From CAZSDU01 sp964429135 (GTDB lineage: Bacteria; Bacteroidota; Bacteroidia; Bacteroidales; FEN-979), in assembly GCA_964429135.1 (NCBI GenBank), contig CAYSAU010000015.1:18931-82930 (forward strand): a DNA stretch of 64,000 nucleotides. The letters run 5' to 3'. This document shows positions 18,077 through 27,806 of the stretch, one piece after another. Positions within the stretch are counted from its first letter, which is position 1. Each line of letters opens with the position of its first letter. Made by a program: the position numbers and the translations under genes. The notes beneath the pieces are model-generated. The model searched no databases, was not told where the DNA came from, and saw only the letters and a program-made list of their open reading frames with translations.

Positions 18077-20023
18077 CTATTTCAAAATCACCATTTTTTT
18101 GATGCTAGAAAATTTACCGGCCTCCAATTTTAGGTAATAAATACCTGCATTGAGAGAATCATTGGAGTACAGGAACTGATAGTGGCCTGACTCGTGTTTG
18201 CGATGAACAAGGGTTTCAATGAGCTGACCCTTGTTGTCCAGAATGGAAATATCCACTTCGCCGGGAGTCCCAACCTGGTATTCGATAAGGGTGGATTGTG
18301 TAAACGGATTGGGAGTGTTTTGTTTTAATTCGGTTTTCTCAGGTGCAGAATTCATCCCAGTCCCTACGATCAGGGTGGCATTTTTTAAGAGGATATTTCT
18401 TTGTGGATCAAAAATCACATTCACCGGCTGTTTCTGAAAAAGAAATTCGAAACTTTGAGGGTCTTGATCATTCATAACCTGGATTAAGGTGTCGGTGGCA
18501 TCTGTGAATTCAATCTGAATTTCCACCGGCATTTTAAAGAAAACCGTATTGGTCTGTGTCTGATCAATCAGGAATGTTACTTTCCAGCTTCCATTTCCAC
18601 AATAGTCTATCCCATAAATATTCTCATATTTCGGATGGTTGGGCTCATAAATCCATTGATCAAAAAACCAATTCATATCCTGTCCCGTTACTGAATTGAC
18701 TTTACCGATGAAATCGAGGGTCACCGCATTGTTATAGGTAAAGTTTGTATCTGTGGCGTAATCATACATAATACTGAAGAACAAGGAATCACCGAGCACA
18801 TAACGTAACTGAAAGAGCACACAGGCAGCTTTGTTATACGTCAATGCTGTGGAGTAAAGAAGATTGGCATTCGGAGTCTGTACCGCCCAGAGGGGATTAT
18901 ATATCGGAATACCTGGATTACTTGACAGATAATTATTCGCAATCTGGTTCATCTCTGATTTGTAAAACTCATACCCATTGCTTTTTTCTCTATAAAGTTT
19001 CTGACAATATGTGGCAAATCCTTCATTTAGCCATATATCTGCCCAGGTCCCACAGGTGATCAAATCTCCGAACCATTGGTGGGAATGTTCATGAGCAATG
19101 AGATCAATATTTGAATAACCTCCAGGCATAAGATTGACCATGGTCTGGTTTTCCATTCCTCCCCATGGGAACGAGCTGCTCAATGTTGCAAAACCAATCT
19201 TTTCAAAAGGATATTCTCCGAATTTTTCAGCATAAAAATTCGTGATATCCCCGATACAGCTATTTGCAATGCTTAGATTTTCACCTGCTTTATAATATAA
19301 CCATACCGGAACACTATCGTTGGGGTTATCCAGATGGAGCCAGTATGTTTTCTGGATCAGAAAATTCATTTTGGAGGAGATGGTAAAAAGATAGGTAGAT
19401 GCGGGATGGTTACTGATCCAATGATACCATATCGTGTCTGCAATGATTGTGGAATCGGCCAGCAAACCAATAGAACCCAGCCTCACGTTCATTGGAACTT
19501 TGGCCGTAACCTCCCATTTGGCCTTATCCGAAGGCCTGTCCCAGCATGGCATTACTTTTCTTGCACCTTCCGGCGGGAAGTCAGTAAACACATAACCCCC
19601 TGAAGCATAAAAGGCCTGGTCAAAAATATTTTTATGATGGTAATATATTTTTATACTCAGAAATTCTCCAGGCTGGTAAGTCCTGTTTAATTGTACTGAA
19701 AGGATATTCTGTTCATGGGTAAATGAAACCCCTGCTAAGCAAACCGAATCGATGTCAAGCGAAGTATTGACCGCGTTGAGTGTAATGGAATTTAAAGCTG
19801 AATCAACCCTGAGATCTATCATTATTCCGGCTGAAAAATTTTTCGGGTAAGGAACCGAATAGCAGGAGTAAAGATCAAGATTCAAGGTGTATTTTTGAAC
19901 ATCATAACTGTGCTTCATATAATAATGTGCAGTATCCACAGTGACTTGTCCTGATCCTGTTCTGACCAAGATCATTAACATACCCAGGGTCAACCAAAAG
20001 ACCGTTAGAATTGCATATTTCAT
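18077..20023 (-). CDS. Secreted M1 aminopeptidase with T9SS sorting domain (copy 1)
   Basis: This 648-residue zinc metallopeptidase should remove N-terminal residues from peptides outside the cell. A signal peptide (MKYAILTVFWLTLGMLMILV) is followed by the M1 beta-domain, the exopeptidase motif GGMEN (288-292), HEHSH (311-315) and the third zinc ligand Glu334 in LNEGFATY, and a C-terminal T9SS type-A domain with PNPFTQSTLIEY and a closing GIYYLKLEAG. The longer open frame begins about 36 codons upstream inside the preceding gene; I use the ATG at 20023 because the signal peptide starts there. It is a tandem paralogue of the next gene, 20 bases away. Confidence 0.9.
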   Translation of the reverse strand: MKYAILTVFWLTLGMLMILVRTGSGQVTVDTAHYYMKHSYDVQKYTLNLDLYSCYSVPYPKNFSAGIMIDLRVDSALNSITLNAVNTSLDIDSVCLAGVSFTHEQNILSVQLNRTYQPGEFLSIKIYYHHKNIFDQAFYASGGYVFTDFPPEGARKVMPCWDRPSDKAKWEVTAKVPMNVRLGSIGLLADSTIIADTIWYHWISNHPASTYLFTISSKMNFLIQKTYWLHLDNPNDSVPVWLYYKAGENLSIANSCIGDITNFYAEKFGEYPFEKIGFATLSSSFPWGGMENQTMVNLMPGGYSNIDLIAHEHSHQWFGDLITCGTWADIWLNEGFATYCQKLYREKSNGYEFYKSEMNQIANNYLSSNPGIPIYNPLWAVQTPNANLLYSTALTYNKAACVLFQLRYVLGDSLFFSIMYDYATDTNFTYNNAVTLDFIGKVNSVTGQDMNWFFDQWIYEPNHPKYENIYGIDYCGNGSWKVTFLIDQTQTNTVFFKMPVEIQIEFTDATDTLIQVMNDQDPQSFEFLFQKQPVNVIFDPQRNILLKNATLIVGTGMNSAPEKTELKQNTPNPFTQSTLIEYQVGTPGEVDISILDNKGQLIETLVHRKHESGHYQFLYSNDSLNAGIYYLKLEAGKFSSIKKMVILK

Positions 20024-20043
20024 ATAAAGGTTTTTAAAATCAG

Positions 20044-22044
20044 TTATTGACTGATAATCATCCTGTTCGTTCTTACCTGGTCTTCTGTCTTCAGGCGATA
20101 AAAATAAACCCCAGGGAAAAGTCCTATGCAATCCACATCAATGAAATGTTTGCCAGTCTCTTTATATTGAACAAGTGGGATTTTCAAAATTCTACCTAAA
20201 CCATCAATAATTTCAATCCTGACCTGGCAGGGTTGATCAATAGAATAATAAATCCTTGTCATTCCATGGACAGGGTTGGGATAATTCTGAAATAATGCTT
20301 CTTGATCTCCTTGAGGAAGAATCCCGGGTTCTCCGACAATGGTATTGGCGGATTTTAAAACGATATTTTTATTGGGGTCAAACAATAACATGATGGGCTT
20401 TTTATTGAATATCCAGCTATATTGCTGGTAATTAGCTTCATTCATGACACGGAAAAGGGTGTCGGTGTAATCCTCATACTTGATTTTAATTTCTATTGGC
20501 ATCTTGAAAAATGAAGGACTTGACTGGGTCTGTTCAACAAAAAAGTTGACCTGCCACTGGTCATTACCAAGTTCATGAATATTATAGGTGTTATGGTAAG
20601 AAGGGTGATTGGGTAAAAAGATCCATTCATTGAAAAACCAATTATAATCGTCATTGCAGACATCGTTGACGATATCCATAAAATCGTTGATCACCGCCGA
20701 TTTATATCTGAGGTTGGTGTCGGCACAATAGGTCTTTAAAACGGAGAAAAACAATGAATCACCCAGAACATATCGGAGCTGATGAATAACACAGGCACCC
20801 TTGGCGTATGTTATCGCATAATTAAAAAGTGTATTGGAATTGGGTGTGGTCACAGCCCAGGAGGGGACAGAAATGGCCCAACCGGGATTAGAAGCGAGAT
20901 AATCATTTGCATATTGATTGATCTGTGACTTGTAGGCAGGATAACCCCCATAATTTTCATACCAGAAGGCTTCACTCCAGGTAGCAAAACCTTCATTTAT
21001 CCAGATATCTGCCCAAGTTGCACAGGTAATCATATCCCCAAACCATTGATGGGCAAACTCATGGGCAACCAGTCCTTCCTGCCATCCGTAGGGTCGAAGG
21101 CTTGTCAGTGTCTGATTTTCCATTCCCCCCCAGCCAAACTGATTATTAAGGGAGGCAAAACCATTCTTCGTAAACGGGTGCTCACAGAAATTTTCCGAAT
21201 ACCAATTGGTCATCGGAACAATCATATCCTTAATCACCCCTGGATTTTCTCCCGAATTGTAGTAAAACCTTATCGGAACACTATCGGCGGGATTACTGAG
21301 CTTATGCCAATATACAATATCCAGGTTATAATTTACCTTAGAGGTAATAACCGTCAGGTAAGTAGCTACATTCTCCTCACTTACCCAATGATAAGTCAGG
21401 GTATCCCCGTTTCCAGAAAATGTCGAGTCAATAAGGCTGCCATTAGAACCTAGCTTTACATTCCAGGGTACTTTGGCGTATAATTCTACCTTGGCTTTAT
21501 CTGATGGTTTATCCCAGCAAGGGAACCATTTTCTCGCCCCCTCTGGTTCGCAATCAGTGAAAACAAATCCTCCGCTTGAATAAAAAGCATAATCCTCCAC
21601 ATCTTTATGCGTATAAAATACTTTAACAGTTGCCGTTTCACCCGGGTAATACTGGCGGTCGAGTGCAATACTGAGCATATTCCCAGAATGCGTAAAGGAT
21701 GCCCCCGCCAGCCTTACCGAATCAATAATCAGGGATGAATTTGTTGCATTCAGCATGATAGCATTGAGGCTTGAATCAACCCTGAAGGTTATGGTATTGG
21801 AACCTTTGAAACTATTGGGATAAGTTCCTGTATAACAGGAAAATAAATTAAGATTCAAGGAATAGCTTAAAACATCAAACGCATGGGAAGGACCACTTTC
21901 AGGGGAGGCTGGTCGTGAAGGGATATTTTGAAGCATTGATTTTCTTAATGAACATTCCCTGGCTCCATCGGTGAAGTTTGTCTGGGCATAACAAAAAAAA
22001 TGAAGAAAGAAAGAAATGAAGAAAGGGAGAAAAAATGTTTTCAT
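20044..22044 (-). CDS. Secreted M1 aminopeptidase with T9SS sorting domain (copy 2)
   Basis: This 666-residue protein has the same layout as the gene downstream: signal peptide (MKTFFLPFFISFFLHFFCYAQ), M1 N-domain, GGMEN at about 306-310, HEFAH at about 328-332, Glu351 in INEGFATW, and a T9SS type-A domain with NYPNPVHGMTRIYY and FPGVYFYRLK. The two proteins align along their whole length, including ARKxxPCWDxPSDKAK and CxTWADIW, so they come from a tandem duplication. It is the promoter-proximal gene of the pair and has a complete promoter. Confidence 0.92.
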   Translation of the reverse strand: MKTFFLPFFISFFLHFFCYAQTNFTDGARECSLRKSMLQNIPSRPASPESGPSHAFDVLSYSLNLNLFSCYTGTYPNSFKGSNTITFRVDSSLNAIMLNATNSSLIIDSVRLAGASFTHSGNMLSIALDRQYYPGETATVKVFYTHKDVEDYAFYSSGGFVFTDCEPEGARKWFPCWDKPSDKAKVELYAKVPWNVKLGSNGSLIDSTFSGNGDTLTYHWVSEENVATYLTVITSKVNYNLDIVYWHKLSNPADSVPIRFYYNSGENPGVIKDMIVPMTNWYSENFCEHPFTKNGFASLNNQFGWGGMENQTLTSLRPYGWQEGLVAHEFAHQWFGDMITCATWADIWINEGFATWSEAFWYENYGGYPAYKSQINQYANDYLASNPGWAISVPSWAVTTPNSNTLFNYAITYAKGACVIHQLRYVLGDSLFFSVLKTYCADTNLRYKSAVINDFMDIVNDVCNDDYNWFFNEWIFLPNHPSYHNTYNIHELGNDQWQVNFFVEQTQSSPSFFKMPIEIKIKYEDYTDTLFRVMNEANYQQYSWIFNKKPIMLLFDPNKNIVLKSANTIVGEPGILPQGDQEALFQNYPNPVHGMTRIYYSIDQPCQVRIEIIDGLGRILKIPLVQYKETGKHFIDVDCIGLFPGVYFYRLKTEDQVRTNRMIISQ

Positions 22045-22062
22045 GATGTAATGGTTAATTTA

Positions 22063-22096
22063 CAAAGGTACATGAAAATCTTATAGGGGTATCAAA
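22063..22096 (-). promoter_or_regulatory. Promoter of the M1 peptidase pair
   Basis: On the minus strand TTTG (22096-22093) and TACCTTTG (22070-22063) are separated by 22 bases and lie just upstream of the ATG at 22044. Both boxes match the Bacteroidota consensus fully. Confidence 0.65.
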
Positions 22097-22121
22097 GGAC
22101 TTCCTGATAAGAAAAAAAAAG

Positions 22122-22129
22122 TAATTTTG
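22122..22129 (+). promoter_or_regulatory. Promoter -7 element for the binding lipoprotein gene
   Basis: TAATTTTG ends 9 bases before the ATG at 22139 and overlaps a TTG at 22127 that would otherwise look like a start. The match supports the ATG. Confidence 0.45.
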
Positions 22130-22138
22130 CCTCATATC

Positions 22139-23776
22139 ATGAAAGGTTCGAGCAGCATCACCATACTCGTTTTTCTTATTCTTTTTTCTTGTAATCATAA
22201 ACACGGGAATGAAGGAAAAAGCGTATTCAGGTATAATGAACCGGCGAACATCACCACCCTTGATCCGGGATTTGCCAGGGATCAATCCACAATATGGGTA
22301 ACCCATCAGCTATTTAATGGTTTAGTGCAGCTTGACGATAAACTGGAAGTACTTCCCTGTATTGCAAAATCATGGGAAATATCCTGTGACGGCTGCACTT
22401 ATACTTTTCACCTTCGTAGAGATGTTTTATTCCATGATAATCCATGTTTCAAATCAGGTAAAGGAAGAAAAGTCAACGCTCTTGATGTTAAGTATAGCTT
22501 TAACCGAATAATCGATGAAAAAACGGCTTCTCCCGGGGCATGGATTTTTGCGAATGTGGATATCGATAAGGATGGCGAAAAAGCATTTCATGCCATCAAT
22601 GACTCAACATTCTCAATCAGATTGAAAAAAGCATTTCCACCCTTTCTCGGACTTCTGACCATGCAATATTGCTCCGTGATGCCCGAAGAAGCCATTTCTT
22701 ATTATGGCAGTGATATCAGAAGAAATCCTGTCGGCACAGGCCCTTTTAATTTGAAAATGTGGAAAGAAGGAGTGAAACTGATATTGGTGAAAAACAGAAA
22801 GTACTTTGAAACAGAGGATGGAAAACAACTTCCATACCTTGATGCGGTGGCCATCACTTTCGTGTCAGATAAGCAATCTGCATTTCTGGAATTTATCAAG
22901 GGCAAACTGGATTTTATGTCGGGAATAGATCCTACCTATAAAGATGAATTACTTACTCCTCAGGGAGATCTTAAAGAAAAATATACCAAAGAAATCCAGC
23001 TCATTGCCCAACCTTATTTAAATACGGAATATCTTGGTTTTATGATGGATAGCTTGAACCCGGTAATGAAAAACAATCCGTTAAAAAGAAAAAAAATCCG
23101 ACAAGCGATTAATTATTCCTTTGATCGCCGAAAAATGATACGTTACTTGAGAAATGGAATCGGAACCCCAGGTGTCAATGGCATTATCCCAGAAGGTTTT
23201 CCTTCCTTTGACGCGGCGAATTTGTTTTATGATTATAACCCCAGACAAGCGATGCAGTTGTTGAAAGAAGCCGGATATCCATTTGGAAGGGGGCTTAGCC
23301 CGATAACCCTTACTTCAACCCCCGACTACCTGGATATTTGCAAATTTATTCAGTCTCAGGCAGGTGAGCTTGGAATTGAGATCAACATTGAAGTCAGTCC
23401 TCCGGCGGCTGTTAAGGAAATGAAAGCCCAGGCAAAATTACCCTTTTACAGGGCTTCATGGATTGCTGATTACCCAGATGCCGAAAATTATTTATCCCTG
23501 TTCTACAGCAAGAACTTTTGTCCCAAGGGACCAAATTATACTCATTTTTCTGATCCTACCTTCGACGAACTTTATGAAAAAGCTTTATCGGTCATTGACG
23601 ACAGTCTGAGGATAATCTATTATCGCGAAATGGAAAAAATACTCATGCGTGATTCCCCGGTAATCATTCTGTATTATGACAGGGTATTAAGGTTTGTGAG
23701 GAAAAATATCCATGGATTAGGTAGCAATCCCATGAATCTGTTGACATTAAAAAGGGTCAGGAAAACTATACAGTAA
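22139..23776 (+). CDS. Oligopeptide-type ABC transporter substrate-binding lipoprotein
   Basis: The 545-residue protein is a family 5 (OppA/DppA-like) solute-binding protein. The N-terminus is a lipoprotein signal with lipobox LFSC (Cys near residue 18). The mature part begins FRYNEPANITTLDPGFARDQST and has VTHQLFNGLVQLDD and RRDVLFHDN, standard family signatures, with the late segment WIADYPDAENYLSLFYS. It probably binds peptides, matching the secreted peptidases next door, though nickel or other ligands occur in this family. No permease or ATPase genes are adjacent. The 3' end overlaps the convergent hydrolase by 11 bases. Confidence 0.9.
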   Translation: MKGSSSITILVFLILFSCNHKHGNEGKSVFRYNEPANITTLDPGFARDQSTIWVTHQLFNGLVQLDDKLEVLPCIAKSWEISCDGCTYTFHLRRDVLFHDNPCFKSGKGRKVNALDVKYSFNRIIDEKTASPGAWIFANVDIDKDGEKAFHAINDSTFSIRLKKAFPPFLGLLTMQYCSVMPEEAISYYGSDIRRNPVGTGPFNLKMWKEGVKLILVKNRKYFETEDGKQLPYLDAVAITFVSDKQSAFLEFIKGKLDFMSGIDPTYKDELLTPQGDLKEKYTKEIQLIAQPYLNTEYLGFMMDSLNPVMKNNPLKRKKIRQAINYSFDRRKMIRYLRNGIGTPGVNGIIPEGFPSFDAANLFYDYNPRQAMQLLKEAGYPFGRGLSPITLTSTPDYLDICKFIQSQAGELGIEINIEVSPPAAVKEMKAQAKLPFYRASWIADYPDAENYLSLFYSKNFCPKGPNYTHFSDPTFDELYEKALSVIDDSLRIIYYREMEKILMRDSPVIILYYDRVLRFVRKNIHGLGSNPMNLLTLKRVRKTIQ

Positions 23777-24533
23777 TGTTTAGTCCATCGTAAGCAAGCT
23801 GGACATTAACAGGCAGCCTTGCATTTACTTCTTCGTGTTTTCCCATCTGATGACTGATATGCGTGAGATAACCGCGTTCCGGATTAAATTCCTTCATAAG
23901 GGTCAAGGCTTCTTCAAGATTGAAATGGGAGTAATGCTTCTTTATTCTCAATGCATTTAACACCAAAACCTTACTACCGTATATTTTTTGTTTTTCATGT
24001 TCCGGAATGTGGACGGCATCAGTCAGGTAAGTGAAATCTTGAATTCGGAATCCGTAAACATACTGATCCCGGTTAAAATGGTAAGCCATGATGGGAATGA
24101 CAGAAATATCCTGAACTTGGAAAGGTTCATTTCGAAATTCAATAAGGTTAATTTCCGGGACACCCGGATATGGATTTTTCTCAAATGCATAGGAAAACTC
24201 TCTTTGTATGACACCGTAAGCCGGTTGTCCAACATATACATCGGTCGGTCTCTGCAGTATATAATTGAATGCCCTGACATCATCCAGTCCTCCGATATGG
24301 TCTTTATGCCCATGGGTAACCAGGATGGCATCAATCCGGTCTGTTTTCTCCCTGAGCATTTGCTGTCTGAAATCAGGGCCGCAATCCACGACAATGCGCT
24401 TATCCCCATGGTGAATCAGGATGGATGATCTTAATCTTTTATCCCTGAAATCGGAAGAACCGCATACAGGGCAATGACAGGCAATGACAGGAACACCCTG
24501 GGAAGTTCCTGTGCCTAAAAATATGATCTGCAT
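23766..24533 (-). CDS. Metallo-beta-lactamase-fold hydrolase (PhnP-like)
   Basis: This 255-residue cytoplasmic hydrolase starts QIIFLGTGTSQGVPVI, with cysteines in CHCPVC, and carries the metal motif THGHKDHIGG (about 77-86) plus later histidines in MAYHFNRD and LTHISHQMG. This pattern fits the PhnP/cyclic phosphodiesterase branch of the MBL superfamily, which binds two metal ions and sometimes a third through the Cys cluster. Substrate is unknown; phosphodiesters are plausible. Confidence 0.85.
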   Translation of the reverse strand: MQIIFLGTGTSQGVPVIACHCPVCGSSDFRDKRLRSSILIHHGDKRIVVDCGPDFRQQMLREKTDRIDAILVTHGHKDHIGGLDDVRAFNYILQRPTDVYVGQPAYGVIQREFSYAFEKNPYPGVPEINLIEFRNEPFQVQDISVIPIMAYHFNRDQYVYGFRIQDFTYLTDAVHIPEHEKQKIYGSKVLVLNALRIKKHYSHFNLEEALTLMKEFNPERGYLTHISHQMGKHEEVNARLPVNVQLAYDGLNITV

Positions 24534-24593
24534 CCTGAATATGATTTTTCGTCAAAATTATACATTTCAAGGATATCTGATTGGGGAAAATAG

Positions 24594-24601
24594 TAACTTT
24601 G
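24594..24601 (+). promoter_or_regulatory. Promoter -7 element for DUF6913-dapA-M14
   Basis: TAACTTTG, 28 bases before the ATG at 24630, matches the -7 consensus. No clear -33. Confidence 0.45.
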
Positions 24602-24629
24602 CAAGATCAAAAGACTGATAAACGTTATC

Positions 24630-25190
24630 ATGCTTGGAGCTATTCGTAGACGTATAGGAATTTACGCTTTCATGAAAGAAGTATCACATCATACGCGTCA
24701 GAAACGAATGGTGAACCTGATGGATGCAAAGCATATTGGAGTTATTTACACGCTTGAGGATGTTCCTGATTATGAAAAAGTTTCGGAATTTGTCGCCGAA
24801 TTGCAGCATGATCATAAAGAAGTGAAGGCACTTGGCTTTGTTAAGAACCGTGAATTGATCTCCCGTTTCCTCCCCAGACTTTCCTTCGACTTTTTTTCAA
24901 AAAAAGACATGACCTGGTTTTATAAACCTATACATGCCACAGTCAGAGATTTTATTGCAAGGGAATTTGATATCCTGATTGATCTGAGCCTCCAGGATAG
25001 TTTCCCTCTTAGATATATCTGCGGCTTGTCTAAGTCATGCTGTAAAGTCGGTCGTTTTTCAGAAGAGAATGCCAAGTACTATGATTTAATGATTGATCCT
25101 AAAGCAAATGTCGGTTTTGATGAATACCTGGGATATGTAAAACACTATCTAACCATAATTAACCGTGAAAAAGGGATTGAAAAATATTAA
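24630..25190 (+). CDS. DUF6913-type conserved protein
   Basis: The 186-residue cytoplasmic protein has no signal peptide or membrane segment. It resembles the Bacteroidota-specific family DUF6913, often found next to dapA. Phrases such as IGVIYTLEDVPDYEKV and FDILIDLSLQDSFPLRYICG suggest an alpha/beta fold like a nucleotide-binding or periplasmic-type fold; there is no catalytic signature I recognise. Its last 26 bases overlap dapA, arguing for translational coupling. Confidence 0.78.
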   Translation: MLGAIRRRIGIYAFMKEVSHHTRQKRMVNLMDAKHIGVIYTLEDVPDYEKVSEFVAELQHDHKEVKALGFVKNRELISRFLPRLSFDFFSKKDMTWFYKPIHATVRDFIAREFDILIDLSLQDSFPLRYICGLSKSCCKVGRFSEENAKYYDLMIDPKANVGFDEYLGYVKHYLTIINREKGIEKY

Positions 25191-26061
25191 GGGAACCGGT
25201 GTTGCACTGATCACTCCTTTTAAAAAGTCAGGTGCCATTGATTTTGATGCCTGCGAAAAAATTCTTGACCATGTGATTGACGGAGGAGTGGATTTTGTTG
25301 TTATTCTTGGCACCACTGGGGAAGCTTCAACCCTTTCCAAACAGGAAAAGAAAGCCCTGATTGAATTTTCGGTTTTAAAGGTAAATCACAGGGTGCCGGT
25401 GGTTGTTGGTATTGGTGGTAATTCCACGTCCGATGTTGTTTTAAATATTCATGCTACACCCTTTAAAGATATAGCCGCTATTTTATCTGTATCTCCATAC
25501 TATAATAAGCCCCAGCAGGAGGGAATCTATCTTCATTTTAAAACCATTGCAGAGGCTAGTCCTGTGCCGGTAATCCTTTATACTGTTCCAGGCCGAACAG
25601 GCAGCAACATCAGTGCATCTACAACAATCAGGCTGGCCTGTGAAGTTCCCAATATTTTAGGGATAAAGGAAGCTTCCGGCAATTTTGATCAGATTTACCA
25701 GGTGATCAAAAATAAGCCCAAAGATTTTCTCGTATTTTCAGGTGATGATGGGTTAACTCTGCCATTGTTGTCCGCCGGTGCCGATGGTGTGATCTCTGTA
25801 GTAGCTAACGCTTACCCTCGGATTTTTTCTGAAATGGTACGTAAAGGCTTGAAGGGTGAGTTTGAAGAAGCCAGGGAATTACATTACCGCTTAATTGATT
25901 TAATCAATACCCTTTTCCTTGATGGCAGTCCTTCAGGAATCAAAGCCGGGCTGAATATTATGGGACTCTGCCAGAATCTGTTAAGATTACCCCTTGTTCC
26001 TGTGAAAAAGGATGTTTATAAACAAATTAAATGGATCATTGATAATATGGATCACTTATGA
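25165..26061 (+). CDS. dapA: 4-hydroxy-tetrahydrodipicolinate synthase
   Basis: DapA condenses pyruvate with aspartate semialdehyde, the first committed step of lysine and diaminopimelate synthesis. The 298-residue TIM-barrel has GTGVALITPFK at the N-terminus, GTTGEASTLS (substrate loop), YTVPGRTGSNI with the catalytic Tyr, and the Schiff-base lysine in GIKEASGNFDQI. The start is a GTG overlapping the upstream gene by 26 bases; a TTG at 25177 is the alternative. It overlaps the next gene by ATGA. Confidence 0.95.
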   Translation: MKKGLKNIKGTGVALITPFKKSGAIDFDACEKILDHVIDGGVDFVVILGTTGEASTLSKQEKKALIEFSVLKVNHRVPVVVGIGGNSTSDVVLNIHATPFKDIAAILSVSPYYNKPQQEGIYLHFKTIAEASPVPVILYTVPGRTGSNISASTTIRLACEVPNILGIKEASGNFDQIYQVIKNKPKDFLVFSGDDGLTLPLLSAGADGVISVVANAYPRIFSEMVRKGLKGEFEEARELHYRLIDLINTLFLDGSPSGIKAGLNIMGLCQNLLRLPLVPVKKDVYKQIKWIIDNMDHL

Positions 26062-27779
26062 AACTGCTACTGGTCATTCTGCTAACCTTGTCTTTATCGC
26101 TTTTTACACTTGATCTTTTCTCACAATCCATAGAACAGAAAACAACGGACAGTATTTTTAGGGACTGGGGAGAAGTTTATTTTAAATTTTCCCTGAACGA
26201 CAGAAATGCGCTCGATCTATTGACAAGGACGATCTCTATTGATAATTACAAGGACCAGGAGGTTTATGCCTATGCTAACCGATCTGAATTTGAATCTTTC
26301 CTAAGCCTGAATATTCCTTATACCATTCTTCCCAACCCTGGTGGTTTATTGCCTCTATCTGAGATACATCCGCAACTTATAGATGGTTTTTCGAAATCTG
26401 CCGGTTTGTGGAATTTCTATCCGACCTATCAGCAATACCTGGATACAATGCATTATTATGCAGCCACTTATCCTGAACTTTGCCGACTGGATACGATTGG
26501 AAGTACTCTTTTAGGAAGGAAAATCATTGCACTTAAGATTAGTGATTCTGTTAATGTTTCTGAAGCTGAACCTGAATTTTTTTATACTTCCAGCATTCAT
26601 GGTGATGAAACAACAGCTTATGTACTTATGCTCCATCTTATCGACTCATTAGTCACTGGATATGGTGTCAGTCCAAGGATTACCGAAATCGTCAACAATA
26701 CAGAAATTTTCATTAACCCCCTCGCCAATCCTGACGGAACCTATCGCAATGGATCGACCATAACCAATCCTACCAGGGGTAATTATGCCGGAGTTGACCT
26801 GAATCGAAACTTTCCTGATCCGGGAGGGGTAAATACGGGTGTAAAACAACCCGAAACCCTTGGATTTATGGACTATGCCAGCAATAACCATTTTGTTATG
26901 GCAGCCAATTTTCACGGGGGTATAGAAGTCTATAATTACCCTTGGGACCGCTGGTCGAAATTGACCCCGGATGACAACTGGTGGCGATATACTGGGAGAG
27001 AATATGCCGATACAGCACAAAAATATAGCCCCGCAGGGTATTTTGATGACCTTAGTAACGGAATAACCAATGGATATGCCTGGTATCAAATTTTTGGTGG
27101 AAGACAGGATTATATGAATTTCTTTCAACATTGCAGGGAAGTCACCATTGAGATTTCCACTGTTCATTTTTTACCTGCCTCTCAATTAATGGCTCATTGG
27201 AACTATAATTACCGCTCTTTCCTGAATTATATTGAGCAATCCAATTACGGATTTCAGGGTATCGTTACCGACACCGTGACCGGAGAGAAACTTCATGCAA
27301 AAGTCTTTGTACTTAATCACGATATTCAGAGTGACAGTACTTTCGTCTATTCCAAACTTCCATCTGGTTTCTATGCCCGCCCCATCAACCAGGGCACTTA
27401 CAGTGTAACCTTTTCTGCAGCCGGATATTTCCCAAAAACTATCAATGATATCAATATCCAAAAAAGACAACAGCTACGCCTCGATGTGCAACTTCGTCCC
27501 CTGAACATTTCTCTGCCTGAAAACAGTATCCAAAAATTCATGATCTTTCCTAACCCTAATGAGGGCTGTTTTGATCTGCATTTACCATACTGTGATGCGC
27601 AGGGTTGGTTGTTATCAATGATGGATATTACCGGCAAAATTCAATACCAGCAAAGAATTGAGGGTGACCAGATGGATGTCAAAATCAGTATAAATCGTAA
27701 TGGTTTGCCGTCAGGCATGTATATTATACGGTTATCCAATACATCAAAAATTTTCCAGGATAAGCTTTTCTTGAGGTAA
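26058..27779 (+). CDS. Secreted M14 zinc carboxypeptidase with T9SS sorting domain
   Basis: This 573-residue extracellular carboxypeptidase has a signal peptide (about 1-23), then the M14 domain with zinc ligands His181 and Glu184 in SIHGDETT and His286 in ANFHGGIE, the substrate motif DLNRNF (248-253) and catalytic Glu365 in EVTIEIS. A carboxypeptidase-regulatory-like beta domain follows (about 395-475, GIVTDTVTGEKL) and then a T9SS type-A sorting domain (from about 495, IFPNPNEG, ending MYIIRLSNTSKI). It overlaps dapA by four bases, an unusual pairing of lysine synthesis and protein digestion. Confidence 0.92.
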   Translation: MKLLLVILLTLSLSLFTLDLFSQSIEQKTTDSIFRDWGEVYFKFSLNDRNALDLLTRTISIDNYKDQEVYAYANRSEFESFLSLNIPYTILPNPGGLLPLSEIHPQLIDGFSKSAGLWNFYPTYQQYLDTMHYYAATYPELCRLDTIGSTLLGRKIIALKISDSVNVSEAEPEFFYTSSIHGDETTAYVLMLHLIDSLVTGYGVSPRITEIVNNTEIFINPLANPDGTYRNGSTITNPTRGNYAGVDLNRNFPDPGGVNTGVKQPETLGFMDYASNNHFVMAANFHGGIEVYNYPWDRWSKLTPDDNWWRYTGREYADTAQKYSPAGYFDDLSNGITNGYAWYQIFGGRQDYMNFFQHCREVTIEISTVHFLPASQLMAHWNYNYRSFLNYIEQSNYGFQGIVTDTVTGEKLHAKVFVLNHDIQSDSTFVYSKLPSGFYARPINQGTYSVTFSAAGYFPKTINDINIQKRQQLRLDVQLRPLNISLPENSIQKFMIFPNPNEGCFDLHLPYCDAQGWLLSMMDITGKIQYQQRIEGDQMDVKISINRNGLPSGMYIIRLSNTSKIFQDKLFLR

Positions 27780-27806
27780 TATTGTTCCGGGATCTACTAA
27801 GAAATC

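Noticed and set aside
24471..24490. Tandem 10-base repeat GCAATGACAG
   Set aside because: It is inside the MBL hydrolase gene, encodes ordinary sequence around CHCPVC and is too short to be significant.
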